Below, piece after piece: positions 7,237 to 17,200 of a stretch of 64,000 nt of DNA (the stretch's first letter is position 1; every line of letters starts with the position of its first letter). The notes under the pieces are model-generated. The model was not told the origin of the DNA. It searched no databases and saw only the letters and a program-made list of their open reading frames with translations. The DNA comes from Bacillota bacterium. GTDB lineage: Bacteria > Bacillota > Clostridia > Lachnospirales > Lachnospiraceae. The position numbers and the translations under genes are program-made. The stretch lies in contig JAEZZQ010000030.1 of the NCBI GenBank assembly GCA_023442465.1, positions 248,001 to 312,000 of the forward strand. The letters run 5' to 3'.

Positions 7237-8502
7237 ATGAAGAAAACCCGGAGAAGAAAAATACACTTCCTGAATATTCTGCTAACCTTCTGGCTGACTT
7301 TTGCCGGAGTGGTTATTGTCGGTGTTGCAGGAATATTGATATATAATTCCATTGTGGGAAAAGCGGACGCAGTAGCCCTTTCTCCCTCAGGCCTGTCGGA
7401 GGTCGTTTCGCACATGTTTTCGGAGAAAATACCGGAGGAAGAAGCGGGGGCGGGAGAGGAAGCATTGGCCTTAAGCGGACGGTACGGAGAAATTTTAGCG
7501 GATAAAGAATACATGGCCCAAAATAATATTTATGCGAAAGAGGCCGCTTCGGCGGAAGAGGTAACGCTGTCTTTCGGCGGAGACATACTGTTCGATCCGA
7601 GTTACAGCGTTATGGCTAAGCTGCTGCAAAGGAAAAATGGACTCTATGACAGCATATCTGCAGAGCTGCTGGAGGAAATGAAGAGTGCGGATATTTTAAT
7701 GCTGAACAATGAATTCCCTTATTCCGACAGAGGAACGCCCACACCGGAGAAGCAGTTCACTTTTCGTGCAAGGCCTGAATCCGCAAGCCTTTTGGACGAT
7801 ATGGGAGTGGATATCGTATCACTTGCCAATAATCATGCGTATGACTACGGAGAAGCAGCGCTTCTGGATTCCCTGGATATCTTAAAAGATGTTGGGATGC
7901 CTTATGTAGGGGCAGGCCGCAATCTGGAGGAAGCAGCAAAGCCTGTCTACTTCATTATCAATGATATAAAAATAGCCTATCTGTCCGCCACTCAGATTGA
8001 GCGGCTGGATAATCCCGATACTAAGGGGGCTACGGATAACTCCGCAGGAGTATTCCGGTGCTGGAATCCCGAGGGCCTTTTGGAAGCGGTAAAGGCGGCG
8101 AAGGAAAACAGCGATTTCGTAGTGGTATATATTCATTGGGGAACGGAGAATACGGAGCAGTTGGATCCGGCTCAACTGGATCAGGCCCCGAGGATCGTGG
8201 AAGCGGGAGCGGATTTAATTATCGGCGATCATCCCCATTGCCTTCAGCCCATCCAATATGTGGATGGAGTTCCGGTGGTATACAGTCTTGGAAACTTCTG
8301 GTTCAACTCCAAGCAAGTGGATACTTGTCTGATAAAAGCCGCCATCGATGGGAATGGATTAAAAAATCTTAAGTTCATTCCTGCCTTGCAAAAGGATTGC
8401 CAAACTTCTTTGCTGGAAGGGGTGGAAAAGGAAAGGGTGCTTGCCTATATGCGAGCCATTTCTCCGGGTGTGAATATCGACGAAGAAGGCAATATAAATT
8501 AA
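7237..8502 (+). CDS. CapA-family membrane-anchored metallophosphatase-like protein
   Basis: A 421-residue protein. An N-terminal basic stretch and one membrane anchor (about residues 14-37) are followed by the PGA_cap (CapA) domain, a calcineurin-like fold. Metal-binding motifs are in order: LSFGGDILFD, NNEFP, LANNHAYDYG, YIHWGTE, GDHPHCLQP and YSLGNFWF. Family members act in poly-gamma-glutamate export or other cell-surface polymer handling; no capBC genes are nearby, so the substrate is unknown. It has its own promoter and sits between rplKA and rplJL, which are usually adjacent. Confidence 0.85.
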   Translation: MKKTRRRKIHFLNILLTFWLTFAGVVIVGVAGILIYNSIVGKADAVALSPSGLSEVVSHMFSEKIPEEEAGAGEEALALSGRYGEILADKEYMAQNNIYAKEAASAEEVTLSFGGDILFDPSYSVMAKLLQRKNGLYDSISAELLEEMKSADILMLNNEFPYSDRGTPTPEKQFTFRARPESASLLDDMGVDIVSLANNHAYDYGEAALLDSLDILKDVGMPYVGAGRNLEEAAKPVYFIINDIKIAYLSATQIERLDNPDTKGATDNSAGVFRCWNPEGLLEAVKAAKENSDFVVVYIHWGTENTEQLDPAQLDQAPRIVEAGADLIIGDHPHCLQPIQYVDGVPVVYSLGNFWFNSKQVDTCLIKAAIDGNGLKNLKFIPALQKDCQTSLLEGVEKERVLAYMRAISPGVNIDEEGNIN

Positions 8503-8541
8503 GCAGGATTTACTGAAGAAGTATGCTTGAGTGAAAAGTTT

Positions 8542-8657
8542 GTTACTGTTCACTCCGTTCCCAGTAACGCATGATTTCTGCATTTAAATTCGCTCCGCGA
8601 GGCAGAAATCATCTCTTGCATCACGTTCATACGCAGCTTAACAGCAAGTGTTAAGCT
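8542..8657 (-). repeat. Dispersed intergenic palindromic repeat, family A (A2)
   Basis: It starts GTTACTGTTCACTCCGTTC and contains ATGATTTCTGC and GCAGAAATCAT arms around AAATTCGCTCCGCGA, ending GTGTTAAGCT. It is the cleanest copy in this orientation. Confidence 0.8.
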
Positions 8658-8719
8658 ACTGTGTGGACAGAACAAGAACGCTTCTATTTTAGGTGATTGA
8701 AAAGATTGATAAAAAGTGC

Positions 8720-8749
8720 TTGACAATATAAGCATAAGTATATTATATT
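8720..8749 (+). promoter_or_regulatory. Promoter of the rplJ-rplL operon
   Basis: TTGACA (8720-8725) and TATATT (8744-8749) with an 18 bp spacer, just upstream of the L10 leader. Confidence 0.75.
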
Positions 8750-8756
8750 GATAAAG

Positions 8757-8897
8757 GTCGTTTTGACCATGCCGAAGACAGTAGGTGCCGGATGTGAACA
8801 GTTATCTGTTCCTGCGGCGTAAGTGTATCGCCTACCGAGGAGAAGAGTTGATGCTGTAATGTGACTTTAAACCTTTCTGTCTTCAGAGAGGTTTTTT
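8757..8897 (+). ncRNA. Ribosomal protein L10 leader (rplJ operon autoregulatory RNA)
   Basis: The leader has the typical layout: a closing stem with AGTAGG (8780-8785) opposite CCTACC (8831-8836), the inner arm with CAGTTATCTG, then the CCGAGGAG stretch. An intrinsic terminator at its end is followed about 60 nt later by the rplJ ribosome binding site. The L10-L12 complex binds this class of leader in Firmicutes and represses the operon. Confidence 0.85.
8869..8897 (+). terminator. Attenuator terminator within the L10 leader
   Basis: AAACCTTTCTG pairs with CAGAGAGGTTT over a short TCTT loop and continues into T6. It lies upstream of rplJ, so it sets the fraction of transcripts entering rplJL. 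Confidence 0.75.
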
Positions 8898-8967
8898 ATA
8901 TGTATATAAACTCCTATCGGCAACAAGAGGGCCAAGGCCCTTACAAATCTATAAGGAGGTAAAAAAA

Positions 8968-9606
8968 GTGGCAAAAGTTGAATTGAAACAACCCGTTGTA
9001 GAAGAAATTTCCGCAAGCATTAAAGATGCGCAGTCAGTAGTGCTCGTAGATTACCGCGGACTTACGGTAGAGCAGGACACAAGACTTCGCAAGCAGCTTC
9101 GCGAAGAGGGAATTACTTACAAGGTTTACAAGAACACGATGATGAATTTCGCGTTTAAGGGAACAGACTTCGAAGCACTCGCTCCGTATCTGGAGGGTCC
9201 CAGTGCAATCGCTATCTCTACAAGCGATGCTACGGCACCGGCAAGAGTATTGTGCAAATTTGCGAAGGAAGCAGCTAAGCTCGAGATCAAAGGCGGTGTA
9301 GTTGAAGGCTCTGCATACGATGCGAACGGTATTGCCGAAATCGCTAAAGTTCCTTCAAGGGAAGAGCTGCTCTCCAAGTTACTTGGAAGCATCCAGTCTC
9401 CTATCACGAACTTTGCTCGTGTCATGAACCAGCTGGCAGAAAAAGGCGGCGCATCCGCATGCGACACACCTGCAGCAGAAGAAGCGGCTCCGACAGTAGA
9501 AGCAACAGAGGAAGCAGCACCTGCAGCAGAAGAAGCAGCTCCCGCGGTAGAAGCGGCACCGGCTGAAGAAGCAGCAGCTCCTGTTGAAGAAGCTCCTGCT
9601 GAATAA
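8968..9606 (+). CDS. rplJ: 50S ribosomal protein L10 with Ala/Glu-rich C-terminal tail
   Basis: The protein has 212 residues; residues 1-165 are ordinary L10 (VLVDYRGLTVEQDTRLRKQL, LLGSIQSPITNFARVMNQLAEK). L10 anchors the L7/L12 stalk dimers. The last 45 or so residues are repeats of the type AAPAAEEAAP, an unusual low-complexity extension beyond the helix that binds L12. GTG start at 8968, 8 bp after AAGGAGG. Confidence 0.95.
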   Translation: MAKVELKQPVVEEISASIKDAQSVVLVDYRGLTVEQDTRLRKQLREEGITYKVYKNTMMNFAFKGTDFEALAPYLEGPSAIAISTSDATAPARVLCKFAKEAAKLEIKGGVVEGSAYDANGIAEIAKVPSREELLSKLLGSIQSPITNFARVMNQLAEKGGASACDTPAAEEAAPTVEATEEAAPAAEEAAPAVEAAPAEEAAAPVEEAPAE

Positions 9607-9669
9607 GAAATAAATTCAGAAAACAAAAATGAAAAGAAACTTACAAAATTATAATGGAGGTAAATGAAA

Positions 9670-10050
9670 ATGGCAAAATTAACAGCTCAGGAACTTATTG
9701 ACGCTATTAAAGAGTTAACAGTATTAGAATTAAATGATTTGGTAAAAGCTTGCGAAGAAGAATTCGGTGTATCCGCAGCAGCAGGTGTTGTAGTTGCAGC
9801 AGCAGGTGCAGGCGAAGGCGCAGCAGCAGAAGAAGAGAAGACAGAATTCGATGTTGAGCTTACAGAAGTAGGCCCTAACAAGGTTAAGGTTATCAAGGTT
9901 GTACGTGAAGCTACAGGCCTTGGCTTGAAAGAAGCTAAAGACTTAGTTGACACTGCTCCGAAGATGGTAAAAGAAGCTACTTCCAAGCAGGATGCAGAAG
10001 ACATCAAAGCGAAACTGGAAGCAGAAGGCGCTAAAGTTACAATTAAATAA
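9670..10050 (+). CDS. rplL: 50S ribosomal protein L7/L12
   Basis: A 126-residue protein with N-terminal dimerisation helix (LTAQELIDAIKELTVLELND), an Ala/Gly hinge, and the C-terminal factor-binding domain (VGPNKVKVIKVVREATGLGL). The ATG at 9670 is 9 bp after GGAGG; an ATG two codons upstream at 9664 is possible but too close to the site. Confidence 0.97.
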   Translation: MAKLTAQELIDAIKELTVLELNDLVKACEEEFGVSAAAGVVVAAAGAGEGAAAEEEKTEFDVELTEVGPNKVKVIKVVREATGLGLKEAKDLVDTAPKMVKEATSKQDAEDIKAKLEAEGAKVTIK

Positions 10051-10074
10051 TTGTATTTTACCAGAAGATATACA

Positions 10075-10106
10075 GCGGTATCCGAAAGTCGGATACCGCC
10101 GTTTTT
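10075..10106 (+). terminator. Terminator of rplJL
   Basis: GCGGTATCCGA and TCGGATACCGC form a perfect 11-bp stem with a 3-nt loop, followed by CGTTTTT. Confidence 0.9.
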
Positions 10107-10151
10107 ATATCATATAATAGGAAGTCCTGAGGATTTTTTATTATATGATAT
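10107..10151. repeat. Perfect inverted repeat just past the rplL terminator
   Basis: ATATCATATAATA (10107-10119) and TATTATATGATAT (10139-10151) are a perfect 13-bp inverted pair. The loop includes an inner AGTCCTGAGGATT pairing and the ATAGGAAG mark seen at other gene ends. It may act as a second, weak terminator. Confidence 0.7.
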
Positions 10152-10187
10152 AAAAAATCCATTTGTCTTAATTTTTTGAAAAATTTC

Positions 10188-10216
10188 TTGACTATACAAA
10201 ATTCTTGTAGTAGAAT
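10188..10216 (+). promoter_or_regulatory. Promoter of rpoBC
   Basis: TTGACT (10188-10193), 17 bp, TAGAAT (10211-10216). Transcription should start near 10223, so the long upstream frame is not part of rpoB. Confidence 0.8.
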
Positions 10217-10284
10217 GGATGATGCACTATTGTGTTAAGGTGTGGATACTTTTAGTAAATCATAAAGAACGGGGTGAAATGTCA

Positions 10285-13200
10285 ATGGAAAAGAACAGAA
10301 TACGTCCTATTGCCTCAGGCAAGAACATACGTATGAGTTATTCACGGCAAAAAGAGGTTTTGGAGATGCCCAATCTTATAGAAGTTCAGAAGGACTCCTA
10401 TAAATGGTTTCTCTCAGAAGGCTTAAAAGAAGTCTTTGACGATATATCTCCAATTGCGGATTATAGCGGACACTTAAGTCTGGAATTCGTCAGCTTCGAA
10501 TTGTGTGAAGATGATGTTAAATATTCTATTGAAAAGTGCAAAGAAAGAGATTCGACTTATGCGGCGCCGTTAAAGGTTAAGGTTCGTCTTTATAATAAAG
10601 AAAAGGAAGAAATCAGTGAACATGAGATTTTCATGGGAGATCTTCCCTTAATGACTGAGACGGGAACCTTCGTTATCAATGGGGCGGAGCGTGTTATCGT
10701 TAGCCAGTTGGTACGTTCTCCAGGCATTTATTATGCCATCGGACACGATAAGATCGGTAAGCGTCTGTTTTCTTCCACCGTTATTCCTAACCGTGGTGCA
10801 TGGCTGGAATACGAGACTGATTCCAATGATGTTTTTTATGTACGTGTAGATAGAACGAGAAAAGTGCCGATTACTGTACTGATCAGAGCGATGGGAGTCG
10901 GTACCAACGATGAGATAAGAGAGCTTTTCGGTGATGAACCGAAGATCGAAGCGAGCTTTGGCAAGGACACTGCTGAGAATTATCAGGAGGGTCTGTTAGA
11001 GTTATATAAGAAGATTCGTCCGGGAGAGCCTTTAAGCGTAGAAAGTGCGGAGAGTTTGATTACCGCAATGTTTTTTGACCCCAGAAGATATGATTTGGCG
11101 AAGGTTGGAAGATATAAATTTAATAAAAAATTAGCATTAAAAAATAGAATCAGACATCACATTCTTGCAGAGGATGTAGTGGATGTGACCACCGGCGAGG
11201 TTTTGGCGACTGCCGGTACGAAAGCGACGGCACAGCTTGCCGACGCTATTCAGAATGCAGCGGTTCCTTATGTATATATCCAGACGGAAGAGAAGAATGT
11301 TAAGGTTCTTTCCAATATGATGGTGGATATTACGAATTTCGTGGACTGCAATCCCAGGGAGCTTGGCATTAGCGAGCTGGTATACTATCCCGTTTTAGAG
11401 CAGATTCTTGAAGAATACGGCGAAGATCCTGAAGCTCTTGCCGATGCGCTTAAGAAGAATGTACATGAGCTTGTACCGAAGCATATTACGAAAGAGGATA
11501 TCATTGCCTCTATCAATTATAATATCCATTTGGAATATGGTATCGGCAACGATGACGATATCGATCATTTGGGCAACAGACGTATCAGAGCGGTAGGAGA
11601 ACTGCTTCAGAACCAGTACAGAATCGGTTTGTCAAGATTGGAACGAGTTGTTCGTGAGAGAATGACGACTCATGATGCGGAAGAAGTATCCCCGCAAGTG
11701 CTCATTAACATTAAACCGGTGCAGGCTGCTGTGAAGGAATTCTTCGGTTCCTCCCAGTTGTCCCAGTTCATGGATCAGAACAACCCGTTAGGCGAGCTTA
11801 CTCATAAGAGACGTCTTTCTGCGTTGGGTCCCGGTGGTTTGTCCAGAGATCGTGCCGGATTCGAGGTCCGCGACGTTCATTATTCCCATTACGGAAGAAT
11901 GTGTCCCATCGAGACGCCGGAAGGTCCTAACATCGGTTTGATCAACTCGCTCGCTACTTACGCGAGAATTAATGAATATGGTTTTGTGGAGGCTCCTTAT
12001 CGTATTATCGATAGGTCCGACGCAGAGAATCCGCGTGTAACGGATGCAGTCGTTTATATGACGGCGGATGAAGAAGATAATTATCATGTAGCTCAGGCCA
12101 ACGAAGCGTTGGACGAGAAGGGATATTTCATAAGAAATACTGTTTCCGGCCGTTATAAAGACGAGACGTCCGAATATCCCAAGGCTATGTATGAGTATAT
12201 GGATGTATCGCCTAAGATGGTATTTTCAGTTGCTACGGCTCTCATTCCCTTCTTGGAGAACGACGATGCGAACCGTGCGCTGATGGGCTCCAACATGCAG
12301 CGTCAGGCTGTGCCTCTTTTGACTACCGAGGCCCCTGCTGTAGGAACGGGTATGGAACCGAAGGCAGCGGTTGACTCCGGCGTTTGTATCGTTGCGAGAA
12401 AGTCGGGTACTGTGGATTATGTATCTTCCAGACTCATTAAGATGACTTACGATGATGGTGAGAGAGATGAATACCGTCTTACGAAGTTTTCCAGAAGTAA
12501 CCAATCCAACTGCTACAACCAGAAGCCCATCGTATTTAAGGGCAACCATGTGGAAAAAGGTCAGGTAATCGCAGACGGCCCTTCCACGGCGGACGGCGAG
12601 TTGGCACTTGGTAAGAATCCCTTGATCGGTTTCATGACTTGGGAAGGCTATAATTATGAAGATGCTGTTCTTCTGAGCGAGAGGCTCGTGCAGGAGGACG
12701 TTTATACCTCTGTTCATATCGAGGAATACGAAGCGGAAGCCCGCGACACCAAACTGGGACCGGAAGAAATTACGAGAGACGTACCGGGCGTGGGTGACGA
12801 TGCGCTGAAGGATCTGGACGACAGAGGAATTATCAGAATCGGTGCGGAAGTTCGTGCCGGGGATATTCTCGTAGGTAAGGTTACTCCTAAGGGAGAGACG
12901 GAGCTTACGGCGGAAGAAAGGCTGCTTCGTGCGATTTTCGGCGAAAAGGCGAGAGAAGTAAGGGATACCTCTCTTAAGGTGCCCCACGGTGAATATGGTA
13001 TTGTCGTAGATGCCAAGGTGTTCACGAGAGAGAACGGCGATGAGCTGTCTCCCGGTGTAAACCAGGCGGTACGCATTTATATCGCTCAGAAGAGAAAGAT
13101 TTCCGTAGGAGATAAAATGGCAGGACGTCACGGTAACAAGGGTGTTGTTTCCCGCGTGCTTCCGGTAGAGGATATGCCTTATCTGCCCAACGGACGCCCT

Positions 13201-14154
13201 CTCGACATCGTACTCAATCCTCTGGGTGTGCCTTCCCGTATGAATATTGGACAGGTACTTGAAATCCATCTTTCGCTTGCTGCGAAGGCGCTTGGCTTCA
13301 ATGTTGCAACCCCGGTATTCGACGGCGCTAACGAGAACGATATTATGGATACGCTTGATCTTGCCAACGATTATGTGAATATGACATGGGAAGATTTTGA
13401 GAAAAAGTATAAAAACGATTTGCTTCCTGAGGTAACGGAATATTTATCCGAGAACAGGGATCATAGAGCACTTTGGAAGGGAGTTCCGATTTCCAGAGAT
13501 GGTAAAGTAAGGCTGCGCGACGGAAGGACCGGCGAATATTTTGACAGCTCGGTAACCATCGGTCACATGCATTACCTGAAGCTCCACCACTTGGTAGATG
13601 ACAAGATTCATGCCCGTTCTACGGGACCTTACTCTCTGGTCACACAACAGCCTCTCGGCGGTAAAGCGCAGTTCGGCGGACAGAGATTCGGTGAAATGGA
13701 AGTTTGGGCTTTGGAAGCATATGGTGCATCCTATACACTTCAGGAGATTCTTACTGTAAAATCCGATGATGTCGTAGGACGTGTAAAGACCTACGAAGCC
13801 ATCATTAAAGGCGATAATATACCTGAGCCTGGTATTCCTGAATCCTTCAAGGTACTTTTGAAAGAATTGCAATCTCTCGGACTCGATGTTCGCGTGCTTC
13901 GTGAGGATCAGAGTGAGGTCGAAATCATGGAGACCATCGATTACGGCGATACGGATTACCGTTACGAAATCGAAGGAGATTCCAAGGGCTATGATTATGA
14001 GAAGGAATCACTGGGGTCCATGGGATATCAGAAGCAGGAATTCGATGAGGACAGCGGCGAGCTGATAAGCTCCGATGACGAGGAAGATTTAGATGATGAT
14101 ATAGATTTGGAGTTAGAGGAAGAAGCTGAATTTGTAGAGTCTTTTGGTGAGTAA
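10285..14154 (+). CDS. rpoB: RNA polymerase subunit beta
   Basis: A 1289-residue catalytic subunit. The rifampicin pocket (about 488-514) reads GSSQLSQFMDQNNPLGELTH then KRRLSALG; Asp497, His507 and Ser512 equal the sensitive-type residues D516, H526 and S531 of E. coli. The C-terminal clamp/switch region with GGKAQFGGQRFGEMEVWAL is intact. The protein ends in an unusually acidic tail of about 35 residues (DDEEDLDDDIDLELEEE). The ATG at 10285 is chosen because it is 8 bp after GGGGTG; ATG 10279 is too close and the ORF start at 10219 lies at the promoter. Confidence 0.97.
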   Translation: MEKNRIRPIASGKNIRMSYSRQKEVLEMPNLIEVQKDSYKWFLSEGLKEVFDDISPIADYSGHLSLEFVSFELCEDDVKYSIEKCKERDSTYAAPLKVKVRLYNKEKEEISEHEIFMGDLPLMTETGTFVINGAERVIVSQLVRSPGIYYAIGHDKIGKRLFSSTVIPNRGAWLEYETDSNDVFYVRVDRTRKVPITVLIRAMGVGTNDEIRELFGDEPKIEASFGKDTAENYQEGLLELYKKIRPGEPLSVESAESLITAMFFDPRRYDLAKVGRYKFNKKLALKNRIRHHILAEDVVDVTTGEVLATAGTKATAQLADAIQNAAVPYVYIQTEEKNVKVLSNMMVDITNFVDCNPRELGISELVYYPVLEQILEEYGEDPEALADALKKNVHELVPKHITKEDIIASINYNIHLEYGIGNDDDIDHLGNRRIRAVGELLQNQYRIGLSRLERVVRERMTTHDAEEVSPQVLINIKPVQAAVKEFFGSSQLSQFMDQNNPLGELTHKRRLSALGPGGLSRDRAGFEVRDVHYSHYGRMCPIETPEGPNIGLINSLATYARINEYGFVEAPYRIIDRSDAENPRVTDAVVYMTADEEDNYHVAQANEALDEKGYFIRNTVSGRYKDETSEYPKAMYEYMDVSPKMVFSVATALIPFLENDDANRALMGSNMQRQAVPLLTTEAPAVGTGMEPKAAVDSGVCIVARKSGTVDYVSSRLIKMTYDDGERDEYRLTKFSRSNQSNCYNQKPIVFKGNHVEKGQVIADGPSTADGELALGKNPLIGFMTWEGYNYEDAVLLSERLVQEDVYTSVHIEEYEAEARDTKLGPEEITRDVPGVGDDALKDLDDRGIIRIGAEVRAGDILVGKVTPKGETELTAEERLLRAIFGEKAREVRDTSLKVPHGEYGIVVDAKVFTRENGDELSPGVNQAVRIYIAQKRKISVGDKMAGRHGNKGVVSRVLPVEDMPYLPNGRPLDIVLNPLGVPSRMNIGQVLEIHLSLAAKALGFNVATPVFDGANENDIMDTLDLANDYVNMTWEDFEKKYKNDLLPEVTEYLSENRDHRALWKGVPISRDGKVRLRDGRTGEYFDSSVTIGHMHYLKLHHLVDDKIHARSTGPYSLVTQQPLGGKAQFGGQRFGEMEVWALEAYGASYTLQEILTVKSDDVVGRVKTYEAIIKGDNIPEPGIPESFKVLLKELQSLGLDVRVLREDQSEVEIMETIDYGDTDYRYEIEGDSKGYDYEKESLGSMGYQKQEFDEDSGELISSDDEEDLDDDIDLELEEEAEFVESFGE

Positions 14155-14234
14155 GATTATTGCCGAATGGCATCAATTGTTGCTATGAAGCCGCAGGCTC
14201 AGTAGTAACATAATATCTGGAAGGAGTACCCAAA

Positions 14235-17200
14235 ATGTCAGAAACAAAACAGGAAATGTATCAGCCGATGACGTTCGATGCGATTAAGATTGGTTTAGCA
14301 TCGCCTGAGAAAATCAGAGAGTGGTCAAGGGGAGAAGTATTAAAACCTGAGACCATCAATTACAGAACATTGAAGCCGGAAAAAGAAGGTTTGTTTTGTG
14401 AGAAGATTTTTGGCCCCAGCAAAGACTGGGAATGTCACTGCGGTAAATATAAGAAAATCAGATATAAGGGTGTTGTCTGCGACCGCTGCGGCGTAGAAGT
14501 GACGAAGGCAAGCGTGCGCAGGGAGCGTATGGGCCATATTGAGCTGGCAGCCCCGGTATCTCACATTTGGTATTTTAAGGGAATCCCCAGCCGTATGGGC
14601 TTGATTCTCGACTTATCCCCGAGAGTACTTGAAAAAGTATTGTATTTCGCTTCTTATATTGTACTGGATGCGGGCGAGACCGATTTGGAATACAAGCAGG
14701 TGTTGTCTGAAAGAGAATATCAGGATTCGAGAGAGACATGGGGAAATAAATTCCGTGTAGGTATGGGAGCGGAAGCGATCAAAGAGCTGCTTCAGGCAAT
14801 CGACCTGGAAACGGAAGCGGTAGAATTAAAAACCGGCTTAAAAGAATCCACAGGACAGAAGAGAGCCAGAATCATTAAGCGGCTCGAGGTAGTAGAAGCC
14901 TTTAGGGAATCCGGAAATCGGCCGGAGTGGATGATTATGGATGCTGTTCCGGTAATTCCTCCGGATTTACGTCCTATGGTACAGCTGGACGGCGGACGCT
15001 TTGCAACCTCCGACTTAAATGACTTATACAGAAGAATTATTAATAGAAATAACCGTCTGAAGAGGCTTCTCGAGCTTGGTGCTCCCGACATCATCGTGCG
15101 CAACGAGAAGAGAATGCTTCAGGAGGCTGTAGATGCGCTTATCGATAACGGACGGCGCGGCCGGCCGGTAACGGGACCTGGTAACAGAGCCCTTAAGTCC
15201 CTTTCCGATATGTTAAAGGGCAAGTCCGGACGTTTCCGTCAGAACCTGCTCGGAAAACGTGTTGACTATTCGGGACGTTCCGTTATCGTCGTAGGACCGG
15301 AGCTTAAGATTTATCAGTGCGGTCTTCCGAAGGAAATGGCGATTGAACTTTTCAAACCTTTCGTTATGAAAGAGCTGGTGGCGAGAGGTATTTCACAGAA
15401 TATTAAAAATGCAAAGAAGCTGGTTGAGAGATTGGATACGCAGGTATGGGATGTCCTGGAGGAAGTAATCGAAGAGCATCCGGTTATGTTAAACCGTGCA
15501 CCTACACTTCACAGACTGGGAATTCAGGCATTTGAACCTATCCTTGTAGAAGGTAAGGCGATTAAGCTTCATCCCCTCGTATGTACCGCGTTTAACGCTG
15601 ACTTCGACGGTGACCAGATGGCTGTACACCTTCCGCTTTCTGTAGAAGCGCAGGCAGAGTGCCGTTTCCTCCTGCTTTCGCCCAACAACCTGTTAAAGCC
15701 CTCAGACGGCGGGCCAGTAGCTGTTCCTTCTCAGGATATGGTACTAGGCATCTACTATCTGACTCAGGAGAGACCGGGTGCGGTAGGCGAAGGCAAGTTC
15801 TATAAGAACGTAAACGAAGCTATCCTCGCTTATGAAAACGGCTTCTGTACCTTGCATTCAAGAATCAACGTAAAGGTGACGAAGAAGAAGGAAAACGGCG
15901 AAGAAGTGAGCGAAAATGTGGAATCTACATTGGGACGCTTCTTATTTAACGAAATCCTTCCTCAGGATTTAGGCTTTGTGGACAGAACGATCCCTGAGAA
16001 CTTTCTGAAGCTGGAAGTAGATTTCCATGTAGGTAAAAAGCAGTTAAAGCAGATCCTTGAAAAAGTAATCAATACTCACGGTGCGTCCAAGACGGCAGAG
16101 GTACTGGACTTAATAAAATCCACCGGATATAAATATTCCACCAAGGCGGCGATGACCGTTTCCATTTCCGACATGACAGTGCCGGAGCAGAAGCAGGAAA
16201 TGCTGAATGAGGCTCAGTTAACGGTAGATAAGATTTCTCAGAATTTCAGAAGAGGTCTTATCACGGAGGAAGAGAGATACCGTGCCGTTGTAGAAACATG
16301 GAACGAAACCGATAAAGAGCTGACAGAAGTTCTTCTGTCGGGACTGGATAAGTACAACAACATCTTCATGATGGCTGACTCCGGCGCCCGCGGTTCCAAT
16401 CAGCAGATTAAGCAGTTGGCAGGTATGCGCGGACTTATGGCGGATACTACCGGTAGAACCATCGAGCTTCCTATTAAATCCAACTTCCGTGAAGGTCTGG
16501 ATGTTCTGGAGTACTTTATGTCCGCACACGGTGCCCGCAAGGGTCTGTCGGATACAGCACTTCGTACCGCCGACTCAGGATATCTGACAAGACGTATGGT
16601 CGACGTTTCTCAGGAGCTCATCATCCGCGAAGTGGATTGCTGTGAAGGCAGAGAAGAGATTCCGGGAATGGTCGTAAAGGCTTTCATGGATGGAAAAGAA
16701 ACAATCGAGGGCTTGAAGGACAGAATCAATGGCAGATATGCCTGCGAGACTGTAAAAGACAGAGAAGGCAATCTGATCGTAAAGAGAAACCATATGATAA
16801 CCCCCAGCCGTGCTGCTAAGATTATGAGCGTCGGGGTGAATGAAAAGGGCGAGCCTTTGGAAGCGATCAAGATTCGTACGATTCTTACCTGTCGTTCACA
16901 CAATGGAATATGTGCGAAGTGCTACGGCGCTAACATGGCAACGGGCGAGGCCGTTCAGGTAGGTGAAGCTGTCGGAATTATCGCGGCACAGTCTATCGGC
17001 GAGCCGGGTACACAGCTTACCATGCGTACCTTCCATACCGGCGGTGTTGCGGGTGATGATATCACACAGGGTCTTCCCCGTGTTGAGGAGCTCTTCGAGG
17101 CGAGAAAGCCCAAGGGACTTGCGATTATCGCGGAATTTGGCGGTATTGCTACCATTAAGGATACAAAGAAGAAACGCGAAATTATTATAACCAACGAGGA

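Noticed and set aside
12226..13269. 347-residue open frame antisense to rpoB
   Set aside because: It is the complement of strongly conserved rpoB coding sequence, has no ribosome binding site and no recognisable domain; long antisense frames are common opposite codon-biased genes.
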